A stretch of 32,281 nucleotides of DNA from CAYLLT01 sp964591605. GTDB lineage: Bacteria > Planctomycetota > Phycisphaerae > UBA1845 > PWPN01. Shown one piece after another: positions 1 through 7,049 of the stretch. The notes beneath the pieces were generated by a model. It saw only the letters and a program-made list of their open reading frames with translations. It was not told the origin of the DNA and made no database searches. Every line of letters starts with the position of its first letter. The stretch's first letter is position 1. The DNA lies in the NCBI GenBank assembly GCA_964591605.1, contig CAZQEN010000041.1, positions 1 through 32,281 of the forward strand. The letters run 5' to 3'. The translations under genes were made by a program, and so were the position numbers.

Positions 1-1297
1 TGACCTTGGTGGTGCCGGCCGGGAAGACGCCGCTGACCGAGAACTCGGTCCAGTTGAACGGCGTGATGACCTGCTGGCCGGGAGGCGTCTCGGCAATCAC
101 GGTGCCGTTCTCGTCTCCGGCCCGGAGCTGAGCGCCATAGCTCATGGCGTAGTGATCGCCGGTGGCCGCCCAGAGGCCGCTCAGGGTCAGCGTGGTATCC
201 GCGCCGAAATTCACGTAGAGCGTCTGCCAGGCCCTGCGGACCCCGGTGGCCGTCGACCACTGAAGGGACCCGTTCTCCATATCAATATTGTTGCTGGCGG
301 CTTGCTTGGAAGTTCCGGTCGGAAATGGGTAAAGCCTGGGGCAGATCTGGCGATTGGCGGACCCGTTTTCCCTCAAATCCGAACCCGGCAACGGGCTCGA
401 CATCCAATGGGTGCCCGGCAAGATGTTCTCGCTGAACCACTGGAGGCCCAGAGAACCTCCCGAAGCGTGGACGCGGAAGGTCGGATCGTCGAGCAGATTC
501 CTCACCAGCGTCACCGTGTGCCCGGAGGGGGTGCCGTTGATCTCGACATTGTACACACCCAGCGACGGAAACGTCGGTGGACTTCCGGTCCCGACATTGA
601 GCGAGCTGAAGGCGACGGTTGCCGCGTTGGCGTGCTTGATGATGATGGCGCCGTTGTAGAGTTCAGTCGTGTTGACCTGGTGTCTCAGCTTCACGCTGCT
701 GGCGTTGACCAGGGCGGTGAGACCGGTGCCTTGCAGTTGCAGGTAGACCGGGCCATTGTCCGCGTTGTTCGTGGAGAAGGTGCCGTTGAGGGTGATGTCG
801 CCACCCGGGTCGGCGAGCTCGGTCGCGGTGGGGCCGAAGGGCGCAGCAGTGCGACGGTACTCTCTGTCGTACTTCCAGACCAGCACAAACCAGCCATTCT
901 GGATACCGGCGTCGACAGAGTCGATATTGTACTTGGCCGTAAACGGCGCGTTCGCATCGGCGTTGATCACGCTGGCCAGATAACTGAATGCGTCGTAGAT
1001 ATTGGCGGTGGGAGGTACCACCGCAATGGCCCCCGGGGTGGTGATGCCGTTACTGGCGGTGTCGAACTCGTACGTCCGGGATGGCCTCCCGTATACGTCG
1101 TCGGTGACGCTGAACGCGAGCCCGTCCGTAATGTTTCTGGGACCGAAAGGGCCGGTCAAGGTCATTCTCTGGGTCGGGCGGGCTGTCGCCTGCCCGAGGA
1201 TCGTCGGCTCAACCGACGTCACAGTCTGGGCGTTCACCGGTGACACCGCGGCCGCGGACAACAATACGGCCGCCGCGAGAATCGATACGCCTCTCAT
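1..1297 (-). CDS. Large secreted protein of unknown function, 3' end outside window
   Basis: The minus frame starting at ATG 1297 is open without a stop to the window edge, giving at least 432 residues. AGAGGAG lies six bases before the ATG. The product begins with a clear Sec signal: Met-Arg, a long Ala/Val/Leu core and a likely cut after VNA at about residue 22. The mature part is rich in Thr, Asn, Gly and aromatic residues and poor in Cys and Lys, as in extracellular beta-sandwich proteins. Around residues 360-430 a stretch with QWSTATGVRRAWQTLYV and GADTTLTLSGLW resembles a jelly-roll carbohydrate-binding module, but I cannot name the family. The C-terminus is missing, so a PEP-CTERM or dockerin-like tail cannot be checked. 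The open + frame at 152-1243 is its shadow. Function unknown; secretion is the only firm statement. Confidence 0.8.
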   Translation of the reverse strand, partial: MRGVSILAAAVLLSAAAVSPVNAQTVTSVEPTILGQATARPTQRMTLTGPFGPRNITDGLAFSVTDDVYGRPSRTYEFDTASNGITTPGAIAVVPPTANIYDAFSYLASVINADANAPFTAKYNIDSVDAGIQNGWFVLVWKYDREYRRTAAPFGPTATELADPGGDITLNGTFSTNNADNGPVYLQLQGTGLTALVNASSVKLRHQVNTTELYNGAIIIKHANAATVAFSSLNVGTGSPPTFPSLGVYNVEINGTPSGHTVTLVRNLLDDPTFRVHASGGSLGLQWFSENILPGTHWMSSPLPGSDLRENGSANRQICPRLYPFPTGTSKQAASNNIDMENGSLQWSTATGVRRAWQTLYVNFGADTTLTLSGLWAATGDHYAMSYGAQLRAGDENGTVIAETPPGQQVITPFNWTEFSVSGVFPAGTTKV

Positions 1298-1467
1298 GCC
1301 GATCTCCTCTGAGAATGTCCGAGAATGGACATTGTTTAATCACTGCCCCGGACGCACCCTCCGCGAAGCGCGTCTGGGGTCAGCTCACTACATCTCTGTG
1401 TGGAAAAGCACGTGAGCGGCACAAGCGGGAATTCAGCTGCCATGCAGCCGCCGCTCCGGGCAAAGAT

Positions 1468-1491
1468 GCGGCCGGGGATGAAGCCGGCCGC
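1468..1491. repeat. 8-bp stem-loop in the leader of the secreted-protein gene
   Basis: GCGGCCGG at 1468-1475 and CCGGCCGC at 1484-1491 are perfect inverse complements around an 8-base loop. There is no T run on either side, so it is not a standard intrinsic terminator. It lies about 170 bases upstream of ATG 1297 and could structure a long leader RNA. No known riboswitch is recognised. Confidence 0.5.
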
Positions 1492-1593
1492 CGGGTCGCC
1501 AACAGAAACCCTCCGCGAGTCTTTTTCCGCCTCGATCAGGGATGCGCCTGGCCGATCCCGACCGACCTGGCGGCACCGCTCAATCCTCCTGCT

Positions 1594-1622
1594 ATTCGAT
1601 TCAATTCGGACGCCAATGTCAA
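1594..1622 (-). promoter_or_regulatory. Candidate promoter for the minus-strand secreted protein
   Basis: On the minus strand a perfect TTGACA (1622-1617) is followed after 17 bases by TCGAAT (1599-1594), which matches the -10 consensus at four of six positions but lacks the usual A at position two. It lies in the AT-rich island. It would give a leader of about 290 bases. Confidence 0.35.
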
Positions 1623-1729
1623 TGAAATAATCAATAAAAAACATTTCAAACAAGGGATTCGTGCAAAATATTTTATAAATCAATGCTTTATCGATGCGGC
1701 GGCGCCGTCCCGCAATCGCAGCAAATAAA

Positions 1730-1790
1730 GGTGGCCTGGGTATCCTGACCGGGTCAAGACAGCGGAAACAGGAGCGTAACACAGGCCACC
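1730..1790. repeat. 9-bp inverted repeat with inner palindrome
   Basis: GGTGGCCTG at 1730-1738 and CAGGCCACC at 1782-1790 are perfect inverse complements. The enclosed 43 bases contain TGACCGGGTCA (1746-1756), itself a palindrome around one base, which could be an operator. No T run follows on either strand. Confidence 0.45.
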
Positions 1791-2094
1791 TCCGCAATCC
1801 GGGCCCGCCGCGTTCGCGACGGATTCTGGTGCAGTGGCGGCATGGCACCCGCCGAAGTGATCACCCGCAAGTCCAACGGGTCATCTTGCTGTGATTCGGG
1901 ATGCGAAGACGGGACAGTGATCGTGACGAGGCGCAGGGATGGGTGTGGGACATCCTGCGCACGCGGGGCGCAACGAGTTTTCGCGACTTCGCGATCCTCC
2001 GATCGCGCCACGCCGGCCCAGTCTGGCTTATGATTCGGGCTTGTGTCCGTCGCCGTCAGACGGGCCGGTGTCGGCGCCGGCGGGGCGGGCGGAT

Positions 2095-2100
2095 GGGAGG
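2095..2100 (+). promoter_or_regulatory. Ribosome binding site deciding the sulfatase start
   Basis: GGGAGG lies seven bases before ATG 2108. The frame is open back to 1901, but the residues upstream of 2108 are Arg-rich and would bury the signal peptide. A TATGAT box at 2029-2034, without a clear -35, would also place transcription start downstream of the earlier in-frame starts. Confidence 0.65.
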
Positions 2101-2107
2101 CCGATCG

Positions 2108-3751
2108 ATGCACAGCGGGACATGGGCGCGGGGAACGTTGGCGGCCGTGCTGACGATGCTGTCGATCGCGTGGGCCGCCGCTGCTGACACCGCCGCTGCG
2201 GCCGCCCCGGCGCCGCCGGCGCGGCCCAATGTCGTGCTCATCCTGGCCGATGACATGGGCTTTTCCGACATTGGCTGCTACGGCGGCGAGATCGCGACGC
2301 CCCACCTGGACCGCCTCGCGGCGGGGGGGCTGCGAATGACGCAGATGTACAACACCGCGCGGTGCTGGCCGACGCGGGCCTGCCTGATGACCGGCTATTA
2401 CGCGCAGCAGGTGAATCGCGACCCGCCCGGCCCACGCCCGGCCTGGGCGGCGCTCCTGCCGAGCCTGCTGCGGACCGCGGGATACCGCAGCTACCACTCG
2501 GGCAAGTGGCACGTGGACGGCAAGCCGGTGGAGCAGGGCTTCGACCGCTCCTACTGGTTCGAGGACTGGGACCGCTACTTCACCCCCAGGAAGCACTTCC
2601 TGGACGACCGGCCGCTGCCGCCCGTCGGACCAGCAGAAGGCTACTACGCCACCACGGCTTTTGCCCAGCACGCCATCGACTTCCTCGCCGAGCATACCGA
2701 AAAGCACCGGGAGCAGCCGTTCTTCCTGTACCTGGCGTTCATCGCCCCGCACTTTCCGCTTCACGCCCTGCCGCAGGACATCGCGGAGTACGCCGATCGC
2801 TACCTGGCCGGGTGGGATGTCATCCGCGAGCAGCGGTGGGAGCGGCTGCGGAAGCTGGGGATTGTGACGGGCGGGCTCTCAGCGCGTGACCCGAAGTTCA
2901 CGCCGCGGTACTGGAAGCCCGGCGTGCGCGACATCCTCGGCGAGGGCGAGATCGAGCACGCCGTCGCCTGGAGCGATTTGACGCCCAAACAGCAGCGGTT
3001 TCAGGCCACCAAAATGGCTATTCACGCCGCGATGGTCGACCGGATGGATCAGGAGATCGGCCGGGTGTTCGATCAACTCCGCCAGATGGGGGCGTGGGAC
3101 AACACGCTGATCGTCTTTCTGTCGGACAATGGCGCGGATGCGACGGTGATGGTGCGGGGGGAAGGCCACGACCCGCAGGCCGATCCCGGCTCGGTCGCGA
3201 GCTTCCTGTGCCTGGGCCCCGGCTGGGCAACCGCCTCGAACACGCCGTTCCGGCGGCACAAGATCTGGGTGCATGAGGGCGGAATCGCCACGCCGTGCAT
3301 TCTCTCGTGGCCCGCGGCGATCCGGGAGGGCGGATCGCTGCGCCATACACCGGCCCACATCATTGATTTCGTACCGACCGTTCTGGAACTGGCGGGGGTG
3401 GCGCCGCCGGAGCGCTGGAACGACGCGCCGCGGCCGCCGATGCCCGGCCATAGCCTGGCGCCGCTGCTGAAGGCCGACGTCGCCATTGCCCGCGATTACC
3501 TCTACTGGCATCACGAAGGCAACCGTGCCCTGCGCGTCGGCGACTCGAAGCTGGTCGCGGAGAGAGAGAATGCGGAGACGTGGGAGCTGTACGACCTGAG
3601 GTCCGACCGCATCGAGTCGCGCGACCAGGCCGCCGAGCAGCCCGACCGGGTCGAGCAGATGGCCCGAAAGTGGCGCGAGCTCGAGGCGACCTTCCGCGCT
3701 CAGGCGGGCAACCCGGCGACACCGCCCCGCACGCGCCCGGCCCGGCGGTAG
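2108..3751 (+). CDS. Secreted S1-family sulfatase (arylsulfatase type)
   Basis: Predicted to hydrolyse sulfate esters, probably on sulfated polysaccharides, outside the cytoplasm. The 547-residue product has a signal peptide (about 1-26, Ala-rich core) and then the type I sulfatase core. Visible are the Ca-binding Asp pair in LADDMGFSDIG (D48, D49), the C-x-P-x-R signature CWPTR with LMTG (C86 to formylglycine, R90), SGKWH (K133, H135), PHFPLH (H215) and the second metal site LSDNGAD (D340, N341). The length is normal for S1 enzymes, and the HEGGIATPCILSWP segment is typical of the large bacterial S1 subfamilies. Maturation needs a formylglycine-generating enzyme, which is not in the window. 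It converges on the glycosyltransferase at 3784 with a 32-base gap. Substrate unknown. Confidence 0.93.
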   Translation: MHSGTWARGTLAAVLTMLSIAWAAAADTAAAAAPAPPARPNVVLILADDMGFSDIGCYGGEIATPHLDRLAAGGLRMTQMYNTARCWPTRACLMTGYYAQQVNRDPPGPRPAWAALLPSLLRTAGYRSYHSGKWHVDGKPVEQGFDRSYWFEDWDRYFTPRKHFLDDRPLPPVGPAEGYYATTAFAQHAIDFLAEHTEKHREQPFFLYLAFIAPHFPLHALPQDIAEYADRYLAGWDVIREQRWERLRKLGIVTGGLSARDPKFTPRYWKPGVRDILGEGEIEHAVAWSDLTPKQQRFQATKMAIHAAMVDRMDQEIGRVFDQLRQMGAWDNTLIVFLSDNGADATVMVRGEGHDPQADPGSVASFLCLGPGWATASNTPFRRHKIWVHEGGIATPCILSWPAAIREGGSLRHTPAHIIDFVPTVLELAGVAPPERWNDAPRPPMPGHSLAPLLKADVAIARDYLYWHHEGNRALRVGDSKLVAERENAETWELYDLRSDRIESRDQAAEQPDRVEQMARKWRELEATFRAQAGNPATPPRTRPARR

Positions 3752-3783
3752 CGGTCCCCTTCGAATCCGGACCAGCGATTCCG

Positions 3784-4734
3784 CTATGTGGTAGTAGAGG
3801 ACCCCTGCTCGGTCGGTTCGAGGTAGCCCGAGGCGCAGTTGTGGGGGCTGTTGCGGCGGAACGACGCCCAGAGATACCACAGCCAGACCTTCAGCGACCG
3901 GGGGCGGTAGTAGAGCGACCGCCGCAGCAGGTCGCACGCCTCGACGTAGCAGCGCCCGCGATGGCTCATTTTGCCGGCCGTGAAGTACACCTTCGCCAGA
4001 CGACGATTCGCCACCTCGGGGGGGATCTTCGCGGCGTACTCGGGTTTCGCGTAGTACCGCTCCAGCAGGCGGGCCTTGCGGATGAGGGGAACCGGCGAGC
4101 CATTGCGCGATTGCGTCCCCGGGTGGCTGCGCCGCAGGCAGAGCGGCTCATCCACATACCCGAACCGGTGGTGAAGCGAGAGCCTCAGCCACAGGTCGTA
4201 ATCCTCGTTGGTCAGCAGGCTGCTGTTAAATCCGCCGACTTCCTCCACGACGCTGCGGCGGACCAGCACGCTGGGCGTGGTGATGAACGTACTGGCAAAG
4301 AGCTGGGCGGTGACATCCCCTTCGTGAGCACGTTTGCCGTGGCCCGAGAGAATCCGCTTGCCATCGTCCATGGTCTGGAACCGGCAGAAGGCGACATCAA
4401 TCGCTGGATCGCGGAGCAGCCGGGCCGTGGTGGCCTCCAGGAATCGCGGCCGCCACAGGTCGTCCGAGTCCAGGAAGGCGACGAACCGACCCCGTGCCTG
4501 GCTCAGACCCCGATTGCGGGCTGCGGCGGGACCGGCGTTCTCCTGGTATATGTAGTGGATGCGTTCGGGTCGGCGGCGGATGAGGTCGGCCGTTCCATCG
4601 GTGGAGCCGTCATCGACGACGATCACCTCAAAGTCTTGCAGCGTCTGGGCTTGCAGACTGTCCAGCGTCTCCGCGAGGTACGTCTCGCGGTTGTACGCGG
4701 GAATGATGACGCTCACGAGAGGTGGGTCGTTCAT
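3784..4734 (-). CDS. Family 2 glycosyltransferase
   Basis: Predicted to transfer a sugar from a nucleotide-sugar donor, probably in surface glycan synthesis on the cytoplasmic side of the membrane. The 316 residues from ATG 4734 begin with SVIIPAYNRE, the GT-A opening. They continue with VVDDGSTDGT (residues 39-48), NAGPAAARNRG, the metal-binding DSDD (89-92) and NEDYDLWLR (E177, D178), where the family's catalytic base lies. No membrane helix is seen. The last 100 residues are Arg- and aromatic-rich with possible helical repeats. The frame is open 104 codons further upstream, but that part has no family resemblance. The start before NDPPLVSVIIP is the natural one, although its ribosome site (AGAGAG) is weak. 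Acceptor and sugar unknown. Confidence 0.88.
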   Translation of the reverse strand: MNDPPLVSVIIPAYNRETYLAETLDSLQAQTLQDFEVIVVDDGSTDGTADLIRRRPERIHYIYQENAGPAAARNRGLSQARGRFVAFLDSDDLWRPRFLEATTARLLRDPAIDVAFCRFQTMDDGKRILSGHGKRAHEGDVTAQLFASTFITTPSVLVRRSVVEEVGGFNSSLLTNEDYDLWLRLSLHHRFGYVDEPLCLRRSHPGTQSRNGSPVPLIRKARLLERYYAKPEYAAKIPPEVANRRLAKVYFTAGKMSHRGRCYVEACDLLRRSLYYRPRSLKVWLWYLWASFRRNSPHNCASGYLEPTEQGSSTTT

Positions 4735-5154
4735 GAAGCTCTCTGGTTCCGGACCGACAGGCTGACCAGCCTCGGCGCAGGCGGAGTGCGCCAACTCCGC
4801 CTTGAGTCGCCGGGCATTATCGGGCCGGCCGGCTGTCTTTGCAAAGGAATTCCGGCCCGAGCGGTCAGGGTCGAGGCGCCCAACTCCTGCCCGCGTCCGC
4901 AGTTGACAGCGGCGGGCGATCCGGTTACACAGGAACGCCCTACGCGGCGGGGCGGGAGTCTGTGCAGCACCCCGGGCGTGGACCGAACTTCGGCGGGCTT
5001 GGATTCGTAAGAGAGTTTCAACGTCGGAGTTTTCACGGACGTGCATTCCGGTTCTTAGCGAGCATTGTCGTCACTTGCAGCACTGGTCTGACCGCCGACC
5101 GGGCACCCGTCTATCCCAACGGCGAGGGCAGGCCGGAAAGGAACGTTGTCTTTC
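4735..5154. other. Divergent intergenic region between GT2 and transporter operon
   Basis: These 420 bases separate the minus-strand glycosyltransferase from the plus-strand exporter. Frames remain open by GC bias, but nothing resembles a protein. The only promoter-like element I can support is at 4903-4931 on the plus strand. A TTGAAA (minus strand, 5021-5016) has no matching -10. Confidence 0.5.
4903..4931 (+). promoter_or_regulatory. Candidate promoter for the transporter operon
   Basis: Perfect TTGACA at 4903-4908, 17-base spacer, then TACACA at 4926-4931 (three of six -10 positions). It would leave a leader of about 220 bases before the ATPase gene. The weak -10 keeps this tentative. 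Confidence 0.3.
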
Positions 5155-6120
5155 ATGATCCAGGTCAAGAATCTGACCAAAGCGTATGGGCCGCACCTGG
5201 CGGTAGACAACATCTCGTTCCGGGTCGACGAGGGAGAAATCGTCGGCTTCCTGGGACCCAACGGCGCGGGCAAGAGCACCACGATGCGCATCCTGACGTG
5301 CTACATGCCGGCGACCGGGGGATCGGCGAGCGTGGCCGGTTTTGATGTGTTCACCCAGTCCATGGACGTGCGGCGCAACATCGGCTACCTGCCCGAAGGC
5401 AACCCGCTGTACCCCGAGATGCGGGCCCGGGAGTTCCTCAACTTCCGGGGCAAGCTGCGGGGCATGATCAAGCCCGACCGCGAGGCGGCGATCAAGCGGG
5501 TAACCGACCGCTGCTGGCTGGGCGAGTTCATCGACCGCCCGATCGGGCAGCTCTCCAAGGGTATGAAGCAGCGCGTCGGCCTGGCCGATGCCCTGTTGCA
5601 TGATCCCAAGGTGCTGATCCTCGATGAGCCGACGATCGGCCTGGACCCGACGCAGATTCGTGAAACCCGCCGCCTGATTTCCGACCTGGCCCGCAAGCAC
5701 ACGATTATTCTGAGCTCGCACATCCTGCCGGAGGTGGAGGCGACCTGCCAGCGCATCATCATCATCGCCGGCGGCAAGATCCGCCGAAGCGGAACGATCA
5801 GCGAAGTCCGCGAGGGGATCAAGGGGGCTTCGCGTCTGATCGCGGAGATCCGCGGTCCCAAACAGGAAGTCGAGACGGCCGTGCGCGGCATCGCCGGGGT
5901 CAAGAGCGTGGACAGCAGCAACGTGGACGGCTGGAACCGACTGCGCATCGAGAGCAGCGAAGGACAGGACGTTCGCGAGAGCGTCGCCAGCATGGCGGCC
6001 CGGCATAACTGGGGGCTCCGCGAGCTGAGACTCGAAGTGGGCTCGCTCGAAGAGTTCTTCGTTCAGATCACGGCGGAAGCGGCGGCCGAGCGGGCGGCGG
6101 CGCGGGCACGCGTGGCGTGA
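5155..6120 (+). CDS. gldA: ABC exporter ATP-binding protein, GldA type
   Basis: Energises the ABC-2 transporter encoded next door by ATP hydrolysis. In the 321 residues from ATG 5155 the Walker A is GPNGAGKST (34-42), the ABC signature LSKGMKQR (133-140), Walker B VLILDEPT (153-160, E158 catalytic) and the switch His H189 in LSSHI. The Q-loop position reads YLPEGNPLY, with Glu in place of Gln, as in GldA-type ATPases. The last 100 residues form the regulatory C-terminal domain. A TTG at 5146 would add three residues; ATG is preferred because MIQVKNLTKAYG is the usual family opening, with AAAGGAA 11 bases upstream. The symbol reflects the family; gliding itself is not implied, because planctomycetes carry this cassette widely. 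Confidence 0.9.
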   Translation: MIQVKNLTKAYGPHLAVDNISFRVDEGEIVGFLGPNGAGKSTTMRILTCYMPATGGSASVAGFDVFTQSMDVRRNIGYLPEGNPLYPEMRAREFLNFRGKLRGMIKPDREAAIKRVTDRCWLGEFIDRPIGQLSKGMKQRVGLADALLHDPKVLILDEPTIGLDPTQIRETRRLISDLARKHTIILSSHILPEVEATCQRIIIIAGGKIRRSGTISEVREGIKGASRLIAEIRGPKQEVETAVRGIAGVKSVDSSNVDGWNRLRIESSEGQDVRESVASMAARHNWGLRELRLEVGSLEEFFVQITAEAAAERAAARARVA

Positions 6121-6125
6121 GCAGG

Positions 6126-6200
6126 GTGTGGCACCGGCCGCTGGCGAGTACGGGCAGGGATCGCATTGCCGGACACACAGCAGCAGCACCCGTGCCACAC
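6126..6200. repeat. Inverted repeat between ATPase and permease genes
   Basis: GTGTGGCAC at 6126-6134 and GTGCCACAC at 6192-6200 are perfect inverse complements separated by 57 bases. The word GTGGCAC/GTGCCAC recurs in the next intergenic gap of the same operon (GTGGCACCCGTG near 9782), which hints at a dispersed intergenic element rather than a terminator. No T run follows. Confidence 0.5.
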
Positions 6201-6227
6201 GTGACGGACTTACATGAGGAATGATAT

Positions 6228-7049
6228 ATGGCGGCACAAACTGAAGCGAAACCAATGATGGGAGGCGTGACCCCCACCGAGCGTTCGCAGCTCCGTGAGC
6301 AGCCCTCGGCGGCCGCCGCGGGCGGCGGCGGGTCGCCCATGGTGGCTCTCATGCAGCGCGAGCTCGTCGCGCTGTTCTACTCGCCGATCGCGTACGTGGT
6401 CGGCTTCATCTTCCTCGTCGTGACCGGCTACATCTTCCTGACCGACACGCTCCAGCCGGGCAACGAGGCGAGCCTCCGGACGCTCTTTGAGGGGATGGCC
6501 TCGCTCCTGGTCTTCGCCATCCCGATCCTGACCATGCGGTCGGTGGCGGAGGAGTTCTCCAGCGGGGCGATCGAGATGCTGATGACCGCCCCGATCACCG
6601 ACACGGGCGTGATTCTCGGCAAGTTCTTCGGGGCGATGCTCTTCTACATGGCCCTCCTGGCCGCCACGATTCCCTACCTCATTCTCATGTATGCCTACGC
6701 CGCGCCGGTGACCAGCGTGGTGATCGTCGGGTACCTGGGCATGATCCTGCTGGGCGGGCTGTTCATCGCGGTCGGGCTGTTCGCCAGCTCGTGCACGAAG
6801 CACCAGCTGCTCTCGGCGATCATCGCGATCACCATCCTGGGCATTTTCACCTTCGGGGCCGACCGGCTGGCCGAGCGCGGCGGGAACCTCAAGCTGCGGA
6901 CCCTCGGGGCCTACTCGAACGTGCTGGGCCACTTCTCTGATTTCAGCAAGGGTATTCTGGACAGCGGAAGCATCATCTTCCTCGTCTCAGGAACGATATT
7001 CTTCCTGTTCCTGGCGACCAAGGTTCTGGAGTCACGGCGATGGCGGTAA
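6228..7049 (+). CDS. gldF: ABC-2 type permease, GldF type
   Basis: Membrane subunit of the exporter, pairing with the ATPase upstream. In the 273 residues, a 37-residue Ala/Gly-rich cytoplasmic tail is followed by QRELVALFYSPIAYV, the usual entry of ABC-2/GldF permeases. Six hydrophobic segments follow, at about 52-71, 90-103, 131-155, 160-187, 194-210 and 248-265. The loop after segment two has RSVAEEFSSGAIEMLMTAPI, the coupling-helix motif of this family. GAGGA lies eight bases before ATG 6228. A second Met at residue 38 could be a shorter start but has no clear ribosome site. The stop overlaps the next gene by ten bases, so the two are probably coupled in translation. Confidence 0.9.
   Translation: MAAQTEAKPMMGGVTPTERSQLREQPSAAAAGGGGSPMVALMQRELVALFYSPIAYVVGFIFLVVTGYIFLTDTLQPGNEASLRTLFEGMASLLVFAIPILTMRSVAEEFSSGAIEMLMTAPITDTGVILGKFFGAMLFYMALLAATIPYLILMYAYAAPVTSVVIVGYLGMILLGGLFIAVGLFASSCTKHQLLSAIIAITILGIFTFGADRLAERGGNLKLRTLGAYSNVLGHFSDFSKGILDSGSIIFLVSGTIFFLFLATKVLESRRWR

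Larger units (their letters stand above)
1298..2107. other. Divergent intergenic region between secreted protein and sulfatase
   Basis: No convincing gene lies in these 810 bases. Frames that stay open on either strand have no ribosome site and read as Arg/Pro-rich or mixed composition. The stretch holds an AT-rich island (about 1590-1690) in a GC-rich surround, a strong hairpin (1468-1491), a longer inverted repeat (1730-1790) enclosing the palindrome TGACCGGGTCA at 1746-1756, and a TATGAT box at 2029-2034 close to the sulfatase. It most likely carries the promoters of both divergent genes. The leader of the minus-strand gene would be nearly 300 bases if transcription starts in the AT-rich island. 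Confidence 0.6.

Noticed and set aside
152..1243. Long open frame on the plus strand
   Set aside because: It mirrors the minus-strand secreted-protein gene, which has a signal peptide and ribosome site; the plus translation is Arg/Gly-rich without family features.
1336..1848. 170-codon minus frame in the first intergenic region
   Set aside because: No ribosome site or family-like sequence, and it crosses an AT-rich island and hairpins; better read as non-coding.
3580..5010. 476-codon open frame on the plus strand
   Set aside because: It covers the opposite strand of the GT2 gene, whose motifs are unmistakable.
5071..6255. 394-codon open frame on the minus strand
   Set aside because: It is antisense to the ABC ATPase gene with all its motifs.
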